Shown: piece after piece, positions 15,401 through 24,299 of the stretch
Layout: the number at the start of each line of letters is the position of its first letter
Numbering within the stretch: the stretch's first letter is position 1
From: Uliginosibacterium paludis
GTDB lineage: Bacteria > Pseudomonadota > Gammaproteobacteria > Burkholderiales > Rhodocyclaceae
DNA length: 64,000 nt
NCBI RefSeq assembly: GCF_039631355.1
Contig: NZ_JBDIVF010000002.1
Span: forward strand, 496,001-560,000
Direction of reading: 5' to 3'
Program-made: the position numbers and the translations under genes
The notes under the pieces: model-generated
The model's database searches: none
The model's input: the letters and a program-made list of their open reading frames with translations, nothing else
What the model was told of the DNA's origin: nothing

Positions 15401-16860
15401 GTCCGGACTGTCGTACGCGTCTGCTCATGGCCCGCGAGATGCAGCGCGCAGGCCAGCCGGCCGTGGCCGAAGGCCTGTATCGCAGCGTGCTGCAGGAGCA
15501 AGCCCGTTTGCCGGAGGTCTGGCGCGAGCTGGGCGTGCTCTGCCTGCTTCAGGGCCGCGCGGCCGAAGCGGCGGATTGCTTCGAGCGCCTGCTGGCGCTG
15601 CAGCCCGATGACGCGGGTGCCTGCAACAATCTCGGACTTGCCCGCGAGCGCTGTGGCCAGCCCGCTGCCGCGCGCGCGGCCTATGAGCAAGGCCTGCTCA
15701 GGGCGCCCGACCACGCCGACACGCTCAACAATCTCGGCAACCTGCTGCGCGCGCTGGGCGAGCATGAACGTGCGCTGGCGATGTTTGACCGGCTGGTGCA
15801 GATCGAGCCACAGGCTGCCGACGCGCACAATAATCGCGGCCGCGTCCTGCATGAGCTGGCGCGTTGCGCCGAGGCCGGGCTGGCCTACCGGCAGGCGCTG
15901 GCACTGGCGCCCGACTATGCCGAGGCGCACTGGAATGCGGCCCTGAACCTGCTGCTTGAAGGGGATTATCCGGCTGGCTGGAAAGCCTATGAGTGGCGCT
16001 GGAAAAAGCCCTCCTTCACTTCCCGGCGGCGCAGCTTCAGGCAACCGCAATGGCTCGGCCAGACCTCGCTGCAGGGGCGCAGCCTCCTGATTCACGCTGA
16101 ACAGGGGCTGGGCGACACGCTGCAGTTCCTGCGTTACCTGCCGCGGCTGCGTGCCGCAGGCGCCGAAGTCATCCTCGAAGTCCAGCCCGGGCTCAAGCGT
16201 TTGTGCGAGCACGCTTTTGCAGGCATCCGGGTATTGGCGCAGGGCGAAACCCTGCCGCAGACCGATTTCCATAGCCCCTTGCTGAGCCTGCCGCTGGCTT
16301 TCGGCGACACCCTGGCCAGCATTCCCTGCGAGCGCGCCTATCTCAAGCCGGACCCAGCGGCGCTGGCGGCCTGGCAGCAACGCCTGGCCTCCCTGCCCGG
16401 GCCGCGCATCGGGCTCGTCTGGTCGGGCAGCGCAGCTCATCAGGATGACGCCAACCGCTCCTTGCCGCTGGCCTCGCTCCAGCCCCTGCAGGCGCTCGAT
16501 GCAGGCTTCGTGTCGCTCCAGAAAGCGCTCCGGCCGCTTGACCGGCCCGCCTTCGAGGCCTGGCCCGGCCTGCTGGACGCCAGCTCCGGACTGGAAGACT
16601 TTGCCGATACCGCAGCCCTGGTCGCGGCGCTGGATCTGGTCATTGCCGTGGATACCTCGGTGGCCCATCTGGCGGGGGCGCTCGGCGTACCGGTCTGCAT
16701 CCTGCTCTCGCCCACACCGGAGTGGCGCTGGCTGCTTGAGCGCACTGACAGCCCCTGGTATCCCTCGGCGCGGCTTTTCCGTCGCACCCGGGGCGAAGGC
16801 GTTGAGCCCATGATCGCCGCGCTTGTCGCGGAGCTGCGCGAGACCGTGCTGCGCCGGTAA
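15397..16860 (+). CDS. TPR-repeat protein with glycosyltransferase-9-like C-terminal domain
   Basis: The 487-residue protein has about five TPR units (residues 15-200; examples are NNLGLARERCGQPAAARAAY and NNLGNLLRALGEHERALAMF). A C-terminal Rossmann-type domain (about 225-480) carries LLIHAEQGLGDTLQFLRYLP, RIGLVWSGSAAH and VDTSVAHLAGALGVPVCILL. That combination is seen in GT9/heptosyltransferase-like and SPINDLY-adjacent proteins acting on surface glycans or protein glycosylation. The substrate is unknown. It overlaps the upstream flavoprotein by 4 bp, so expression is coupled, though the link in function is not obvious. Confidence 0.85.
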   Translation: MSPDCRTRLLMAREMQRAGQPAVAEGLYRSVLQEQARLPEVWRELGVLCLLQGRAAEAADCFERLLALQPDDAGACNNLGLARERCGQPAAARAAYEQGLLRAPDHADTLNNLGNLLRALGEHERALAMFDRLVQIEPQAADAHNNRGRVLHELARCAEAGLAYRQALALAPDYAEAHWNAALNLLLEGDYPAGWKAYEWRWKKPSFTSRRRSFRQPQWLGQTSLQGRSLLIHAEQGLGDTLQFLRYLPRLRAAGAEVILEVQPGLKRLCEHAFAGIRVLAQGETLPQTDFHSPLLSLPLAFGDTLASIPCERAYLKPDPAALAAWQQRLASLPGPRIGLVWSGSAAHQDDANRSLPLASLQPLQALDAGFVSLQKALRPLDRPAFEAWPGLLDASSGLEDFADTAALVAALDLVIAVDTSVAHLAGALGVPVCILLSPTPEWRWLLERTDSPWYPSARLFRRTRGEGVEPMIAALVAELRETVLRR

Positions 16861-16874
16861 GGCGTCAAGCGCCC

Positions 16875-16903
16875 AAAAAAAGCCCTGCGGATCAGCGCAG
16901 GGC
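16875..16903 (-). terminator. Intrinsic terminator downstream of the 16933-17442 gene
   Basis: An 8-bp stem (GCCCTGCG / CGCAGGGC, six-base loop, 16882-16903) is followed on the minus strand by six T residues (16876-16881). It lies 30 bp beyond the stop of the minus-strand gene and between convergent genes. Confidence 0.85.
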
Positions 16904-16932
16904 CGAGGGTGCTACGGGAGGAACTGCGGGGT

Positions 16933-17442
16933 TCAGGCCGGCAGCTGACTGCGCAGCAGGGCTGCCGCCTTGATCCGGTCCACGTCGGCCTGCAGGCGGC
17001 CTTCGCGGGAGTTGCGCATGGCGCGATACCACTGGCTCATCGCATGCCGGGCTTCTTCGGGGTCACGGGCATGTTCCAGCGCCTCGATGACCTCGACGGC
17101 TTTCACGCCGAGACTTTCGCGTGCCCGGGCGGCCATGAAGCCGGAAGCCGTTTCCCAGCCTTCGGGCAGGTCTTCATGTCCGTGCTCGTCAGGCTCGATG
17201 CGGCGGGCAGGGGCACCGGCCGGCGAGGTTTCAAGCAGACCGCGCTGGACGAGCTCACCCAGATCGGGCTGGATGTCGCGCTCCGGCATCATCATCGCCA
17301 GCGTGCCGATGTTGCGGTGTCCGTCCGCGAGCAGCAGCAGGCGGCGCAGGGCGGCAGAAAGGCTGGGATCCGGCGTGGCAATGAGGCGGGCGCCAAAGAG
17401 GGTCTTATGGGGGACAAGGGTGTCGGGGAAGCGTTCGTTCAT
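16933..17442 (-). CDS. Conserved-looking hypothetical protein, possible winged-helix N-terminus
   Basis: I do not recognise the family. The 169-residue cytoplasmic product has a helical N-terminal region (residues 25-75) of the form SAALRRLLLLADGHRNIGTL, then DLGELVQRGLLE, which looks like a small winged-helix or regulator-type fold. An acidic linker (about 85-100) and an Ala/Arg-rich helical C-terminus follow. There is no signal peptide and no membrane segment. It is divergent from rep across a 268-bp gap and has its own terminator. ATG 17442 has a GGAT-type ribosome site; upstream extension would pass through non-coding promoter DNA. Confidence 0.65.
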   Translation of the reverse strand: MNERFPDTLVPHKTLFGARLIATPDPSLSAALRRLLLLADGHRNIGTLAMMMPERDIQPDLGELVQRGLLETSPAGAPARRIEPDEHGHEDLPEGWETASGFMAARARESLGVKAVEVIEALEHARDPEEARHAMSQWYRAMRNSREGRLQADVDRIKAAALLRSQLPA

Positions 17443-17710
17443 CTTGGATCCTGTGGTGGGTCGGGGTTGTTTCCTCTCATTCTGTGAAGCGGAAAAATGA
17501 TTGCGAATAGATAAATTCGATTTGTGCTGCAACGCAGGACGAACGGTGTTTGAGTCCCACGGGTGTTGTGCAAGTCTTTGAAAAATATAGGTGCAGACCG
17601 AAGGGCAAACCCGGACGGCATCTTTGCGGAAGCGGCCGTTAACCGAGACGGAAGGGTGTATTGAAAGCCCTGGGCTAGAATCCCGACTGCCTCCAACGCT
17701 CCTGCCCGAC

Positions 17711-19702
17711 ATGCTGTCCCATCTGAATGCGCCTCAGCGCGAAGCCGTGAAATACCTCGACGGCCCCTGTCTCGTGCTGGCCGGTGCCGGCAGCGGCAAG
17801 ACCCGGGTCATCACCCAGAAAATCGCCTACATGGTCCAGGAGTGCGGCCTGGAGGCGCGCAACATCGCGGCCATCACCTTCACCAACAAGGCGGCGCGCG
17901 AGATGCAGGAACGCGTCGGCAAACTCCTTGATTCGCGCTCGGCGCGGCAGCTCACCGTCTGCACCTTCCACGCCCTGGGGGTGCGTATCGTGCGGCAGGA
18001 AGCAAGACTGGTCGGCCTCAAGCCGCAGTTTTCCATTCTCGATACCTCGGACCTCCAGCAGATCCTGGCCGAGCTCTCGGGCAACGCCGACAAGAACCTC
18101 ATCCGTGGCCTGCAGTGGACCATTTCAGGCTGGAAGAACGCGCTGATCCGGCCGGAAGAAGCGGTAAAGCTGGTCAACGACGAGATCAGCCATGCCGCCG
18201 CGAAGATCTACCCGGCGTACGAGAAAACGCTGCGGGCCTATCAGGGCGTGGACTTCGATGATCTGATCGCCCTGCCGGTGCGCCTCTTCGATACCGAGCC
18301 GGAGGCGCTGGAGCGTTGGCGCATCCGCCTGCGCTACCTGCTGGTCGATGAGTATCAGGACACCAACAAGGCCCAGTACAAGCTCCTGCGCCAGCTTGCC
18401 GGGCAGCGCGGCGCCTTCACGGCGGTGGGAGACGATGACCAGGCCATCTACGCCTGGCGCGGCGCGGATGTGGAAAACCTGCACCTGCTGCAGAAGGATT
18501 ACCCGCAGCTGCGCGTCATCAAGCTCGAGCAGAATTACCGCTCTTCCAACCGCATCCTCAGTGCCGCGAACACCCTGATCGCAAACAACGAAAAGCTGTT
18601 CGAGAAGAAGCTCTGGAGCGAGCACGGATTGGGCGAGCCGATCCAGATCAGCATGGCGCGCGACCCCGACCACGAGGCCGAGCTCGTGGCGATGAAGCTC
18701 ACCGCTCACAAGTTCGAGTTCAAGACGCATTTCAGGGACTACGCGATCCTCTATCGCGGCAACCACCAGGCGCGGGTGATCGAACAGCAGCTGCGGAATC
18801 ATCACATTCCGTATGTGATGTCGGGCGGGCAGAGTTTCTTTGACCGTGCAGAGATCCGCGACCTGCTCTCCTACCTCCGCCTGATGGCCAACGAGGACGA
18901 CGACCTCGCCTTCATCCGTGCCATCACGACGCCACGGCGCGGCGTCGGAGCGGCCACGCTCGAAGCGCTCGGCACCTATGCCGGCCGGCGTCATGCCAGC
19001 CTGTTCGCCACGGTGTTCGAGGAGGGGGTGAGCGAACACATCGCGGCGCGCCAGCTGGAGAGCGTGCGCAAGTTCGGTGACTACATCCGCCAGCTCTCGC
19101 ATCGTGCCCACCAGGAGTCGGCCGGTGTGCTGCTCGAAGAGCTGCTGCGTGCGATCGGTTACCAGGCCTGGCTGATGGAGAGCTGCGAAGTGAAGGAAGC
19201 CGAAACCAAGTGGCGCAACGTGCGGGACTTCGTCGACTGGCTCAGCCGCAAGGGCGAGCAGGATCAGAAGACCCTGCATGAGCTCGTTCAGACCATTGCG
19301 TTGATCAACATGCTCGACAAGGGGAACGAGGACGAGGCGGACGCCGTTCAGCTCGCCACCCTGCATGCCAGCAAGGGGCTGGAGTGGCCCTATGTGTATC
19401 TGATCGGCGTGGAGGAAGGCATGCTGCCGCACCAGAGCAGCATCGATGGCGACACCATCGAGGAAGAGCGGCGGCTGATGTATGTCGGCGTGACGCGCGC
19501 GCAGCGCGGGCTCACGATCACCGCCTGCGAAACCCGTCGCGTGGCGGGCGAGCGAAAGATGGTTGATCCTTCGCGCTTCATCGACGAGATGGGCGACGGC
19601 CTGCGCCGCACCGGCAAGGATGCGGCACCGGTGTCACAGGAAGAAGGCCGCGCCAAGCTCGCCAATCTGCGCGCCATGCTGAGCGCGAAACCGGCGAAAT
19701 AA
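17711..19702 (+). CDS. rep: ATP-dependent DNA helicase Rep (SF1A)
   Basis: The 663-residue 3'-5' helicase removes proteins ahead of the replisome and helps restart stalled forks. Motif Q/I is LNAPQREAV then LAGAGSGKTR (Walker A at residues 25-31). Motif Ia is ITFTNKAAREM, motif II LLVDEYQDTN, motif III AVGDDDQAIYAWRGAD, motif IV LEQNYRSS, motif V LATLHASKGLEW and motif VI RRLMYVGVTRAQ. The length and DDQAIYAWRGAD form fit Rep rather than UvrD. ATG 17711 is chosen because the N-terminus then aligns with Rep; an upstream ATG at 17591 adds 40 unrelated residues. Confidence 0.95.
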   Translation: MLSHLNAPQREAVKYLDGPCLVLAGAGSGKTRVITQKIAYMVQECGLEARNIAAITFTNKAAREMQERVGKLLDSRSARQLTVCTFHALGVRIVRQEARLVGLKPQFSILDTSDLQQILAELSGNADKNLIRGLQWTISGWKNALIRPEEAVKLVNDEISHAAAKIYPAYEKTLRAYQGVDFDDLIALPVRLFDTEPEALERWRIRLRYLLVDEYQDTNKAQYKLLRQLAGQRGAFTAVGDDDQAIYAWRGADVENLHLLQKDYPQLRVIKLEQNYRSSNRILSAANTLIANNEKLFEKKLWSEHGLGEPIQISMARDPDHEAELVAMKLTAHKFEFKTHFRDYAILYRGNHQARVIEQQLRNHHIPYVMSGGQSFFDRAEIRDLLSYLRLMANEDDDLAFIRAITTPRRGVGAATLEALGTYAGRRHASLFATVFEEGVSEHIAARQLESVRKFGDYIRQLSHRAHQESAGVLLEELLRAIGYQAWLMESCEVKEAETKWRNVRDFVDWLSRKGEQDQKTLHELVQTIALINMLDKGNEDEADAVQLATLHASKGLEWPYVYLIGVEEGMLPHQSSIDGDTIEEERRLMYVGVTRAQRGLTITACETRRVAGERKMVDPSRFIDEMGDGLRRTGKDAAPVSQEEGRAKLANLRAMLSAKPAK

Positions 19703-19731
19703 CGCGGCCTTTCAGCGCGGAGCGGGCTCAA

Positions 19732-19905
19732 TCAGGAAAGCCCGGTCATCGGCTCGTCGCGCTCCCAGTCGGGGTTGTCCGGCACGGGCGGGCGTCTTGG
19801 CCGCGAGAAAATGCTCATCAGTATGCTGATCAGCGGAATGGCCTCGAAAGGCCTGTGGTGGACGCCAGGCGGCGCCTTGTGTCGGGGCGCAAGGAAGGTA
19901 TTCAT
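19732..19905 (-). CDS. Small hypothetical protein (57 aa)
   Basis: A short frame begins at ATG 19905 with GGAG eight bases upstream, the right spacing for a real start. The product has a basic N-terminus, a hydrophobic core (IPLISILMSIF) and a Pro/charged tail (RRPPVPDNPDWERDEP). It could be a small membrane-associated protein. It lies between the convergent rep gene and the co-oriented queE gene upstream. An in-frame ATG nine bases earlier lacks spacing from the ribosome site. I know no homologue. Confidence 0.45.
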   Translation of the reverse strand: MNTFLAPRHKAPPGVHHRPFEAIPLISILMSIFSRPRRPPVPDNPDWERDEPMTGLS

Positions 19906-20023
19906 GACAGTCATCTCCAGGGGGCAGAGGAAGGGGGGAGCCTCTGCTTTCAGCTTGGATGCCTGTCCGGGGCACTGCAAATTCTGCTTTCTGATTGCCC
20001 GATAAGGCGGGCAGGCGCCGGGT

Positions 20024-20677
20024 TCAGACGCCGGTGCGGTCGCCCCAGATGATCCGGTGCATCTGCAATTGCATGCGTACGGCCAGGCGGTCGCGCAGGA
20101 TCCAGGCGGCCAGATCCTGCGGGTCGACCAGGCCGGCGCCGGGCGAAAGCAGCACCGTGCAGCGCTGCGTGAGGCCGTGTCGGGCCAGCACTTCGCGCGC
20201 CCACGCATAGTCGGCTTCGCTGGCGATGATGATCTTGATTTCGTCGCTGGCGGTAATGTGTTCGAGGTTGGACCAGAGGTTCTTGTCGACCTCGCCCGAG
20301 CCCGGGGCTTTCAGATCCATGATCTTCGAGACGCGCGGATCGACCGGTGCCACATCCAGCGCACCGCTGGTTTCCAGCGAAACCGAGTAGCCGGCGTCAC
20401 ACAGCGCACGCAGCAGGTCGAGGCAGGGCTTCTGTGCGAGCGGTTCGCCACCGGTGACGCAGACATGACGGGCACCGTGGCCTGCCACTTCGCTCAGGAT
20501 GTCGTCCAGCTGGCGCATCTCGCCACCGGTGAACGCGTACTCGGTGTCGCACCACACACAGCGCAACGGGCAGCCGGTGAGGCGGACGAATACGGTGGGC
20601 AGGCCCACTCTTGTCGATTCCCCCTGCAGCGAATGGAAGATTTCGCTGATCCGGAGGCGGGGCTGGGGCTGGCTCAT
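20024..20677 (-). CDS. queE: 7-carboxy-7-deazaguanine synthase QueE (radical SAM)
   Basis: QueE makes 7-carboxy-7-deazaguanine in the preQ0/queuosine pathway. The 217-residue protein has the radical-SAM cluster CPLRCVWC (Cys 36, 40, 43), the spacing C-x3-C-x2-C used by shorter QueE enzymes, preceded by SLQGESTRVGLPTVFVRLTG. The SAM-binding glycine motif is CVTGGEPL. It sits downstream of cpoB in the tol-pal transcription unit, a common gene order. Its pathway partner queC lies about 13 kb away on the plus strand. Confidence 0.95.
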   Translation of the reverse strand: MSQPQPRLRISEIFHSLQGESTRVGLPTVFVRLTGCPLRCVWCDTEYAFTGGEMRQLDDILSEVAGHGARHVCVTGGEPLAQKPCLDLLRALCDAGYSVSLETSGALDVAPVDPRVSKIMDLKAPGSGEVDKNLWSNLEHITASDEIKIIIASEADYAWAREVLARHGLTQRCTVLLSPGAGLVDPQDLAAWILRDRLAVRMQLQMHRIIWGDRTGV

Positions 20678-20725
20678 GACTGGATTTCTGTTGCGGCGGA
20701 CGGACCCGGTCAGGGCCCGTCGGGG

Positions 20726-21484
20726 TTACTTCTTGATGCGCTGGCGCGCCGTCTTGGCGGCATCGCTGTTCGGGTAGCTGGCAATCAGCTTTTCCAGCGT
20801 GGCACGCGAGGTCTTGGCGGCGCCGGCGCTCTGCTCGGCATTGGCCTGACCCAGCAGGGCATCAGGCGCCATCGAATCATCGGGCCAGTTCTGCACGAGG
20901 CGTGCGTAGTATTCCTTGGCGCCCGCGTAATCCTTGGTCTGGGCCAGTGCGGCGGCCGTCCAGAAGTGGGCACCGGGCTGGAAGCTGCTCTTCGGCCAGT
21001 TCTGGATGAACTTCTTGAATGCGGCGATGGCGTCCGCATGCTTGCCACCACGCAGCAGGTTGATGCCGGCTTCATAGTCCCGCGCTTCCTGCGCGGGGTC
21101 TGCCGGGCGGGATTCGGCCGGCACCGACTGTTCGCCGCCGGCGGCTGCGGTCTGCAGGTTGCCCTCGAGCTTGCGCAGGCGCGAATCGAGATCGATGTAG
21201 AAGTCTTTCTGGCGCTTCTGGGCCTGATCGCCGTCGTTGGTCAGCAGTTCGAGCTGGCCCCGGATGCGGGCGATTTCCTGACGCGCGTTCTCGATCTGCG
21301 CGTTCAGGTTGAGGATGGCACGTGTATTGTTTTCTGCGCTGGTCTCGAGCTTCTGCAGGCGGGCATCGGTGTCCTGACGCAGGACGTCGATGCGGCGGCG
21401 CGCTTCGTCATCATCAAACACGCCGGCGTGAGCAGGCAGGGTGGTGGCGAGCGTTACGGCGAGGCACAGGTCACGCAGTTTCAT
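20726..21484 (-). CDS. cpoB: Cell division coordinator CpoB (YbgF)
   Basis: The 252-residue periplasmic protein has a Sec signal peptide (MKLRDLCLAV...PAHA), an N-terminal coiled coil (about residues 30-100) that trimerises in the family, and a C-terminal TPR domain (about 125-250; motif DYEAGINLLRGGKHADAIAA). CpoB binds TolA and coordinates outer-membrane constriction with PBP1b activity. ATG 21484 places the signal peptide at the N-terminus. It is the penultimate gene of the tol-pal cluster, between pal and queE. Confidence 0.93.
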   Translation of the reverse strand: MKLRDLCLAVTLATTLPAHAGVFDDDEARRRIDVLRQDTDARLQKLETSAENNTRAILNLNAQIENARQEIARIRGQLELLTNDGDQAQKRQKDFYIDLDSRLRKLEGNLQTAAAGGEQSVPAESRPADPAQEARDYEAGINLLRGGKHADAIAAFKKFIQNWPKSSFQPGAHFWTAAALAQTKDYAGAKEYYARLVQNWPDDSMAPDALLGQANAEQSAGAAKTSRATLEKLIASYPNSDAAKTARQRIKK

Positions 21485-21508
21485 CAACACGGGTCTCCAC
21501 AAAAGGGG

Positions 21509-21530
21509 AAAGCGGGCCACCAGGGCCCGC
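21509..21530 (-). terminator. Intercistronic hairpin between pal and cpoB
   Basis: A 7-bp GC stem (GCGGGCC / GGCCCGC, five-base loop, 21512-21530) lies between pal and cpoB. On the minus strand it is followed by T3C4T4, an imperfect T tract, so it may act as a partial terminator or an mRNA-stabilising structure that keeps pal more abundant than cpoB. Confidence 0.5.
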
Positions 21531-21555
21531 TTCGACTTTTCAGGCGGACGCCTGA

Positions 21556-22077
21556 TCAGTTGCCGTACACGAGGTCGGCGCGACGGTTTTCCGTCCAGGC
21601 AGCTTCGTCATGACCGGTGGCCTTGGGCTTTTCTTCGCCCAGGCTGACGGCTTCGACTTGCGATTCCTTGACACCCAGCAGGGTCAGGTTGCTCTTGACG
21701 GCGTCAGCACGCTTCTGGCCCAGGGCCAGGTTGTATTCACGCGAACCGCGTTCGTCGGTGTTGCCCTGGATCAGGACCTTGGCGCCAGCGTTGGCCTTCA
21801 GGTACTTGGAGTGGGCTTCGATGATGCTCACGTAGTCCAGGGGGATCGCGAAGCTGTCGAACTCGAAGTAGATGCTGCGCTTTTGCAGCAGGGGGATCTT
21901 GTTCAGTGCGTCAGCATCAGCGAAAGGATCGCCTGCGGTGACAGCAGCCGGCTTGGCAGCGGCAGCGGCCGGAGCAGCAGCAACCGGAGCCTTTTCTTCA
22001 ACCGGAGCGGTCGGGGTGGTGGAACAGGCTGCCAGCATGGCGGCCAGGGTTGCAGTAGCGATGAGCGAGTACTTCAT
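21556..22077 (-). CDS. pal: Peptidoglycan-associated lipoprotein Pal
   Basis: The 173-residue outer-membrane lipoprotein has the lipobox LAAC (Cys 18), an Ala/Pro-rich tether (residues 24-50), and an OmpA-type peptidoglycan-binding domain (about 65-170) with VLIQGNTDERGSREYNLALGQKRADAV, which holds the diaminopimelate-binding Asp and Arg. Pal links the outer membrane to peptidoglycan and cycles through TolB during division. The gene order tolQ-R-A-B-pal-cpoB is intact. Confidence 0.96.
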   Translation of the reverse strand: MKYSLIATATLAAMLAACSTTPTAPVEEKAPVAAAPAAAAAKPAAVTAGDPFADADALNKIPLLQKRSIYFEFDSFAIPLDYVSIIEAHSKYLKANAGAKVLIQGNTDERGSREYNLALGQKRADAVKSNLTLLGVKESQVEAVSLGEEKPKATGHDEAAWTENRRADLVYGN

Positions 22078-22124
22078 GCGTTTCTCCTGAGTCCTAGAGG
22101 ATTCGAACAGCTTCAGATTACAAC

Positions 22125-23411
22125 TTACTTTTCAAACGGTCCCCAGGTCGGTTCGCGTACGTCACCGGCCCTGTTGTTCAGGCGGTAACGCGTACGACCG
22201 TCGGTGGAGACAACCGACAATACGCCCCGGCCACCCACCTCCGTTGCATAGAGGATGGTGCGGCCATCAGGCGCAAAACTGGGAGATTCGTCGCGGTCGG
22301 AGTCCGTCAGGACCTGGGTTTGCTGACTGGCCAGGTCCATCATGGTGATCTGGAAGCGCCCGTTGTTGCGGGACACATATACCAGCGTCTTGCCGTCCGG
22401 CGAAATTCTCGGAGTGACATTGTACGCCCCTGCGAAGCTTAAGCGTTGGGCATTTCCGTTATCCACGCTGGCACGGTAGATCTGGGGGCTGCCGCCGCGG
22501 TCGGACGTGAAATAGATGGAACTGCCGTCCGGCGACCAGCGCGGCTCGGTATCGATGCCGTTCGAGCTGGTCAGGCGACGCAGACCGGAGCCGTCGGCAT
22601 TGACGATATAGATCTGCGAGAGACCGTCCTTCGTCAGCGTCAGGGCCAGCCGGCGGCCGTCAGGCGACCAGGCCGGTGCGGAGTTCGAGCCCTTGTAGTT
22701 GGCCAGCGTGATGCGGCGGCCGGTTGCCAGCGTGGCCACATAGACGATCGGCTTCTTCTTCTCGAAGCTCACATAGGCGATCTGCTTGCCATCGGGCGAC
22801 CAGGTGGGCGACATGATGGGTTCGGCGGAGAGCAGTGCGGGCACGGCGTTTTCGCCGTCGAAATCGGCGACCAGCAGCTGATAGCGGTTGCCGACCTTTT
22901 CGACATAGGCGATGCGGGTGGCGAAGATGCCGGGCTGGCCGACGAGCTTTTCGTAGATCTTGTTGGCGATGTGGTGGGCCAGCGCACGTTTCTGGTTGGC
23001 CGCGACCGACAGCTTGAGCGAGAGCAGCTCGCTGGTCCGCGTGACGTCATAGAGGCGGAAGCGGACGTCGACCATGCCGTTCGGATTCCGGCTGAGGCTG
23101 CCGACCACCAGCGCGTCAGCGCCCTGGCCGCGCCAGGCTGCGTAATCAGGTACGGTGCCTTCGACCGCCGGAAGCGTGCCCTGGCTGATCATGCGGAACA
23201 TGCCGGAGAGCTCCAGGTCCTTGCGGATGATGCCGGTCAGCTTGTCATCGCCCTGCATCGCGCTCTCGTCCCCGAAGTCCGCGATCGTGATCGGAATGCG
23301 GTCTGCGCCGGCTCCGTAGATCTCTACATTGAGCTGGGCGCTGGCGGGCAGGCCGAGCAGAAGGCAGCTCAGCGCGGCAAGAAGGGCGAATGCATGGCGG
23401 AAGACTTTCAT
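22125..23411 (-). CDS. tolB: Tol-Pal system protein TolB
   Basis: The 428-residue periplasmic protein has a signal peptide (about residues 1-26, ending PASAQ), an N-terminal alpha/beta domain (30-165), and a six-bladed beta-propeller (170-428) made of repeats such as SPTWSPDGKQIAYVSF, APAWSPDGRRLALTLT and EPRWSPDGSSIYFTSD. TolB binds Pal and TolA and couples the inner-membrane motor to Pal. ATG 23411 is preferred over a TTG six bases earlier. It follows tolA by 25 bp. Confidence 0.96.
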   Translation of the reverse strand: MKVFRHAFALLAALSCLLLGLPASAQLNVEIYGAGADRIPITIADFGDESAMQGDDKLTGIIRKDLELSGMFRMISQGTLPAVEGTVPDYAAWRGQGADALVVGSLSRNPNGMVDVRFRLYDVTRTSELLSLKLSVAANQKRALAHHIANKIYEKLVGQPGIFATRIAYVEKVGNRYQLLVADFDGENAVPALLSAEPIMSPTWSPDGKQIAYVSFEKKKPIVYVATLATGRRITLANYKGSNSAPAWSPDGRRLALTLTKDGLSQIYIVNADGSGLRRLTSSNGIDTEPRWSPDGSSIYFTSDRGGSPQIYRASVDNGNAQRLSFAGAYNVTPRISPDGKTLVYVSRNNGRFQITMMDLASQQTQVLTDSDRDESPSFAPDGRTILYATEVGGRGVLSVVSTDGRTRYRLNNRAGDVREPTWGPFEK

Positions 23412-23436
23412 CGGCAAGGTTCTCGTCCGTGAAGGG

Positions 23437-24288
23437 TTAATCGTTCTGCATCGGGAAGAAGTTGAAGTTGAGATCCCGCTGGAAGACCTCGTTCTTCTCC
23501 GGTTTGGGCAGAGGGGAAGATTTCAGGATGGCACGCCGCACCGCTTCTTCCAGTGCAGCATTGCCGGTGTTGGAAACCAGTTTCGGCTCACCGAGGATCT
23601 CGCCGGTGGGCAGGATCTGCAGCCGGAACACCAGCTTCGGATTGCCGGTGGTGCCGGGCGGCAGGATCAGGTTCGAGCGCACTTTCTGGCTGATGCGATG
23701 GACCCAGTCGGCCTGCGCACGGCCCATCGAGGCTGCATTGGCCGCTGCATCCAGTTTGGCATTCAGATCGGCCGTTTGCTGGTCCTGGATGGCGCGATTC
23801 TTCACCTCACGCACACGCTGGTTCTCGCGCGCCAGCATCTTGTCCAGATCCGACATCGGTGGCTTCGGTTCTTCCTTCTTCTCGACGGGCTTGGGCTCGG
23901 GCTTCGGTTCCGGCTTCTTCTCGACCTTCTTTTCCGGTTCCGGCTTGGGCGGTTCGCGCTTGGGTTCCGGTTTTTTCTTCTCCGGCTCTTTCAGGGCGAT
24001 GTCGGGTTTTGGTGCGGGTCTGGGCTCGGGGGCTTTTTCCTCGACCGGCTTGGGTTCAGGCCGGGGCGGCGGCGTTTCGACACGGGCTTCGGGTTCGGGC
24101 TGGCGTTCCACGGTCGGAGGCGTGCTCGCGGGCATGGCCCGCACGAGCTCCACGCTCACCGGCTCGGGTGGCCTGCTTTGCCACTGCACGCCCCAGAAGA
24201 GGGCGCCGAGCAGCAGGGCATGCATGGCGAAACTGAAAACCGCCGACGCCCATTTTCCGGGTTCGGGGCGCTGAAAGGTGTGTTCCAT
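23437..24288 (-). CDS. tolA: Tol-Pal system protein TolA
   Basis: The 283-residue protein has a cytoplasmic start, one membrane helix (about residues 14-34), a long Pro/Glu/Lys-rich periplasmic arm (about 40-145) and a TonB-like C-terminal domain (about 190-283: WVHRISQKVRSNLILPPG, LQILPTGEILGEPKLV). The arm here is mainly proline-glutamate-lysine repeats rather than the Ala-rich coiled coil of E. coli, so it is probably a stiff extended rod. TolA transmits energy from TolQR to TolB/Pal. It lies 11 bp after tolR. Confidence 0.93.
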   Translation of the reverse strand: MEHTFQRPEPGKWASAVFSFAMHALLLGALFWGVQWQSRPPEPVSVELVRAMPASTPPTVERQPEPEARVETPPPRPEPKPVEEKAPEPRPAPKPDIALKEPEKKKPEPKREPPKPEPEKKVEKKPEPKPEPKPVEKKEEPKPPMSDLDKMLARENQRVREVKNRAIQDQQTADLNAKLDAAANAASMGRAQADWVHRISQKVRSNLILPPGTTGNPKLVFRLQILPTGEILGEPKLVSNTGNAALEEAVRRAILKSSPLPKPEKNEVFQRDLNFNFFPMQND

Positions 24289-24299
24289 CCGTTCGATAC

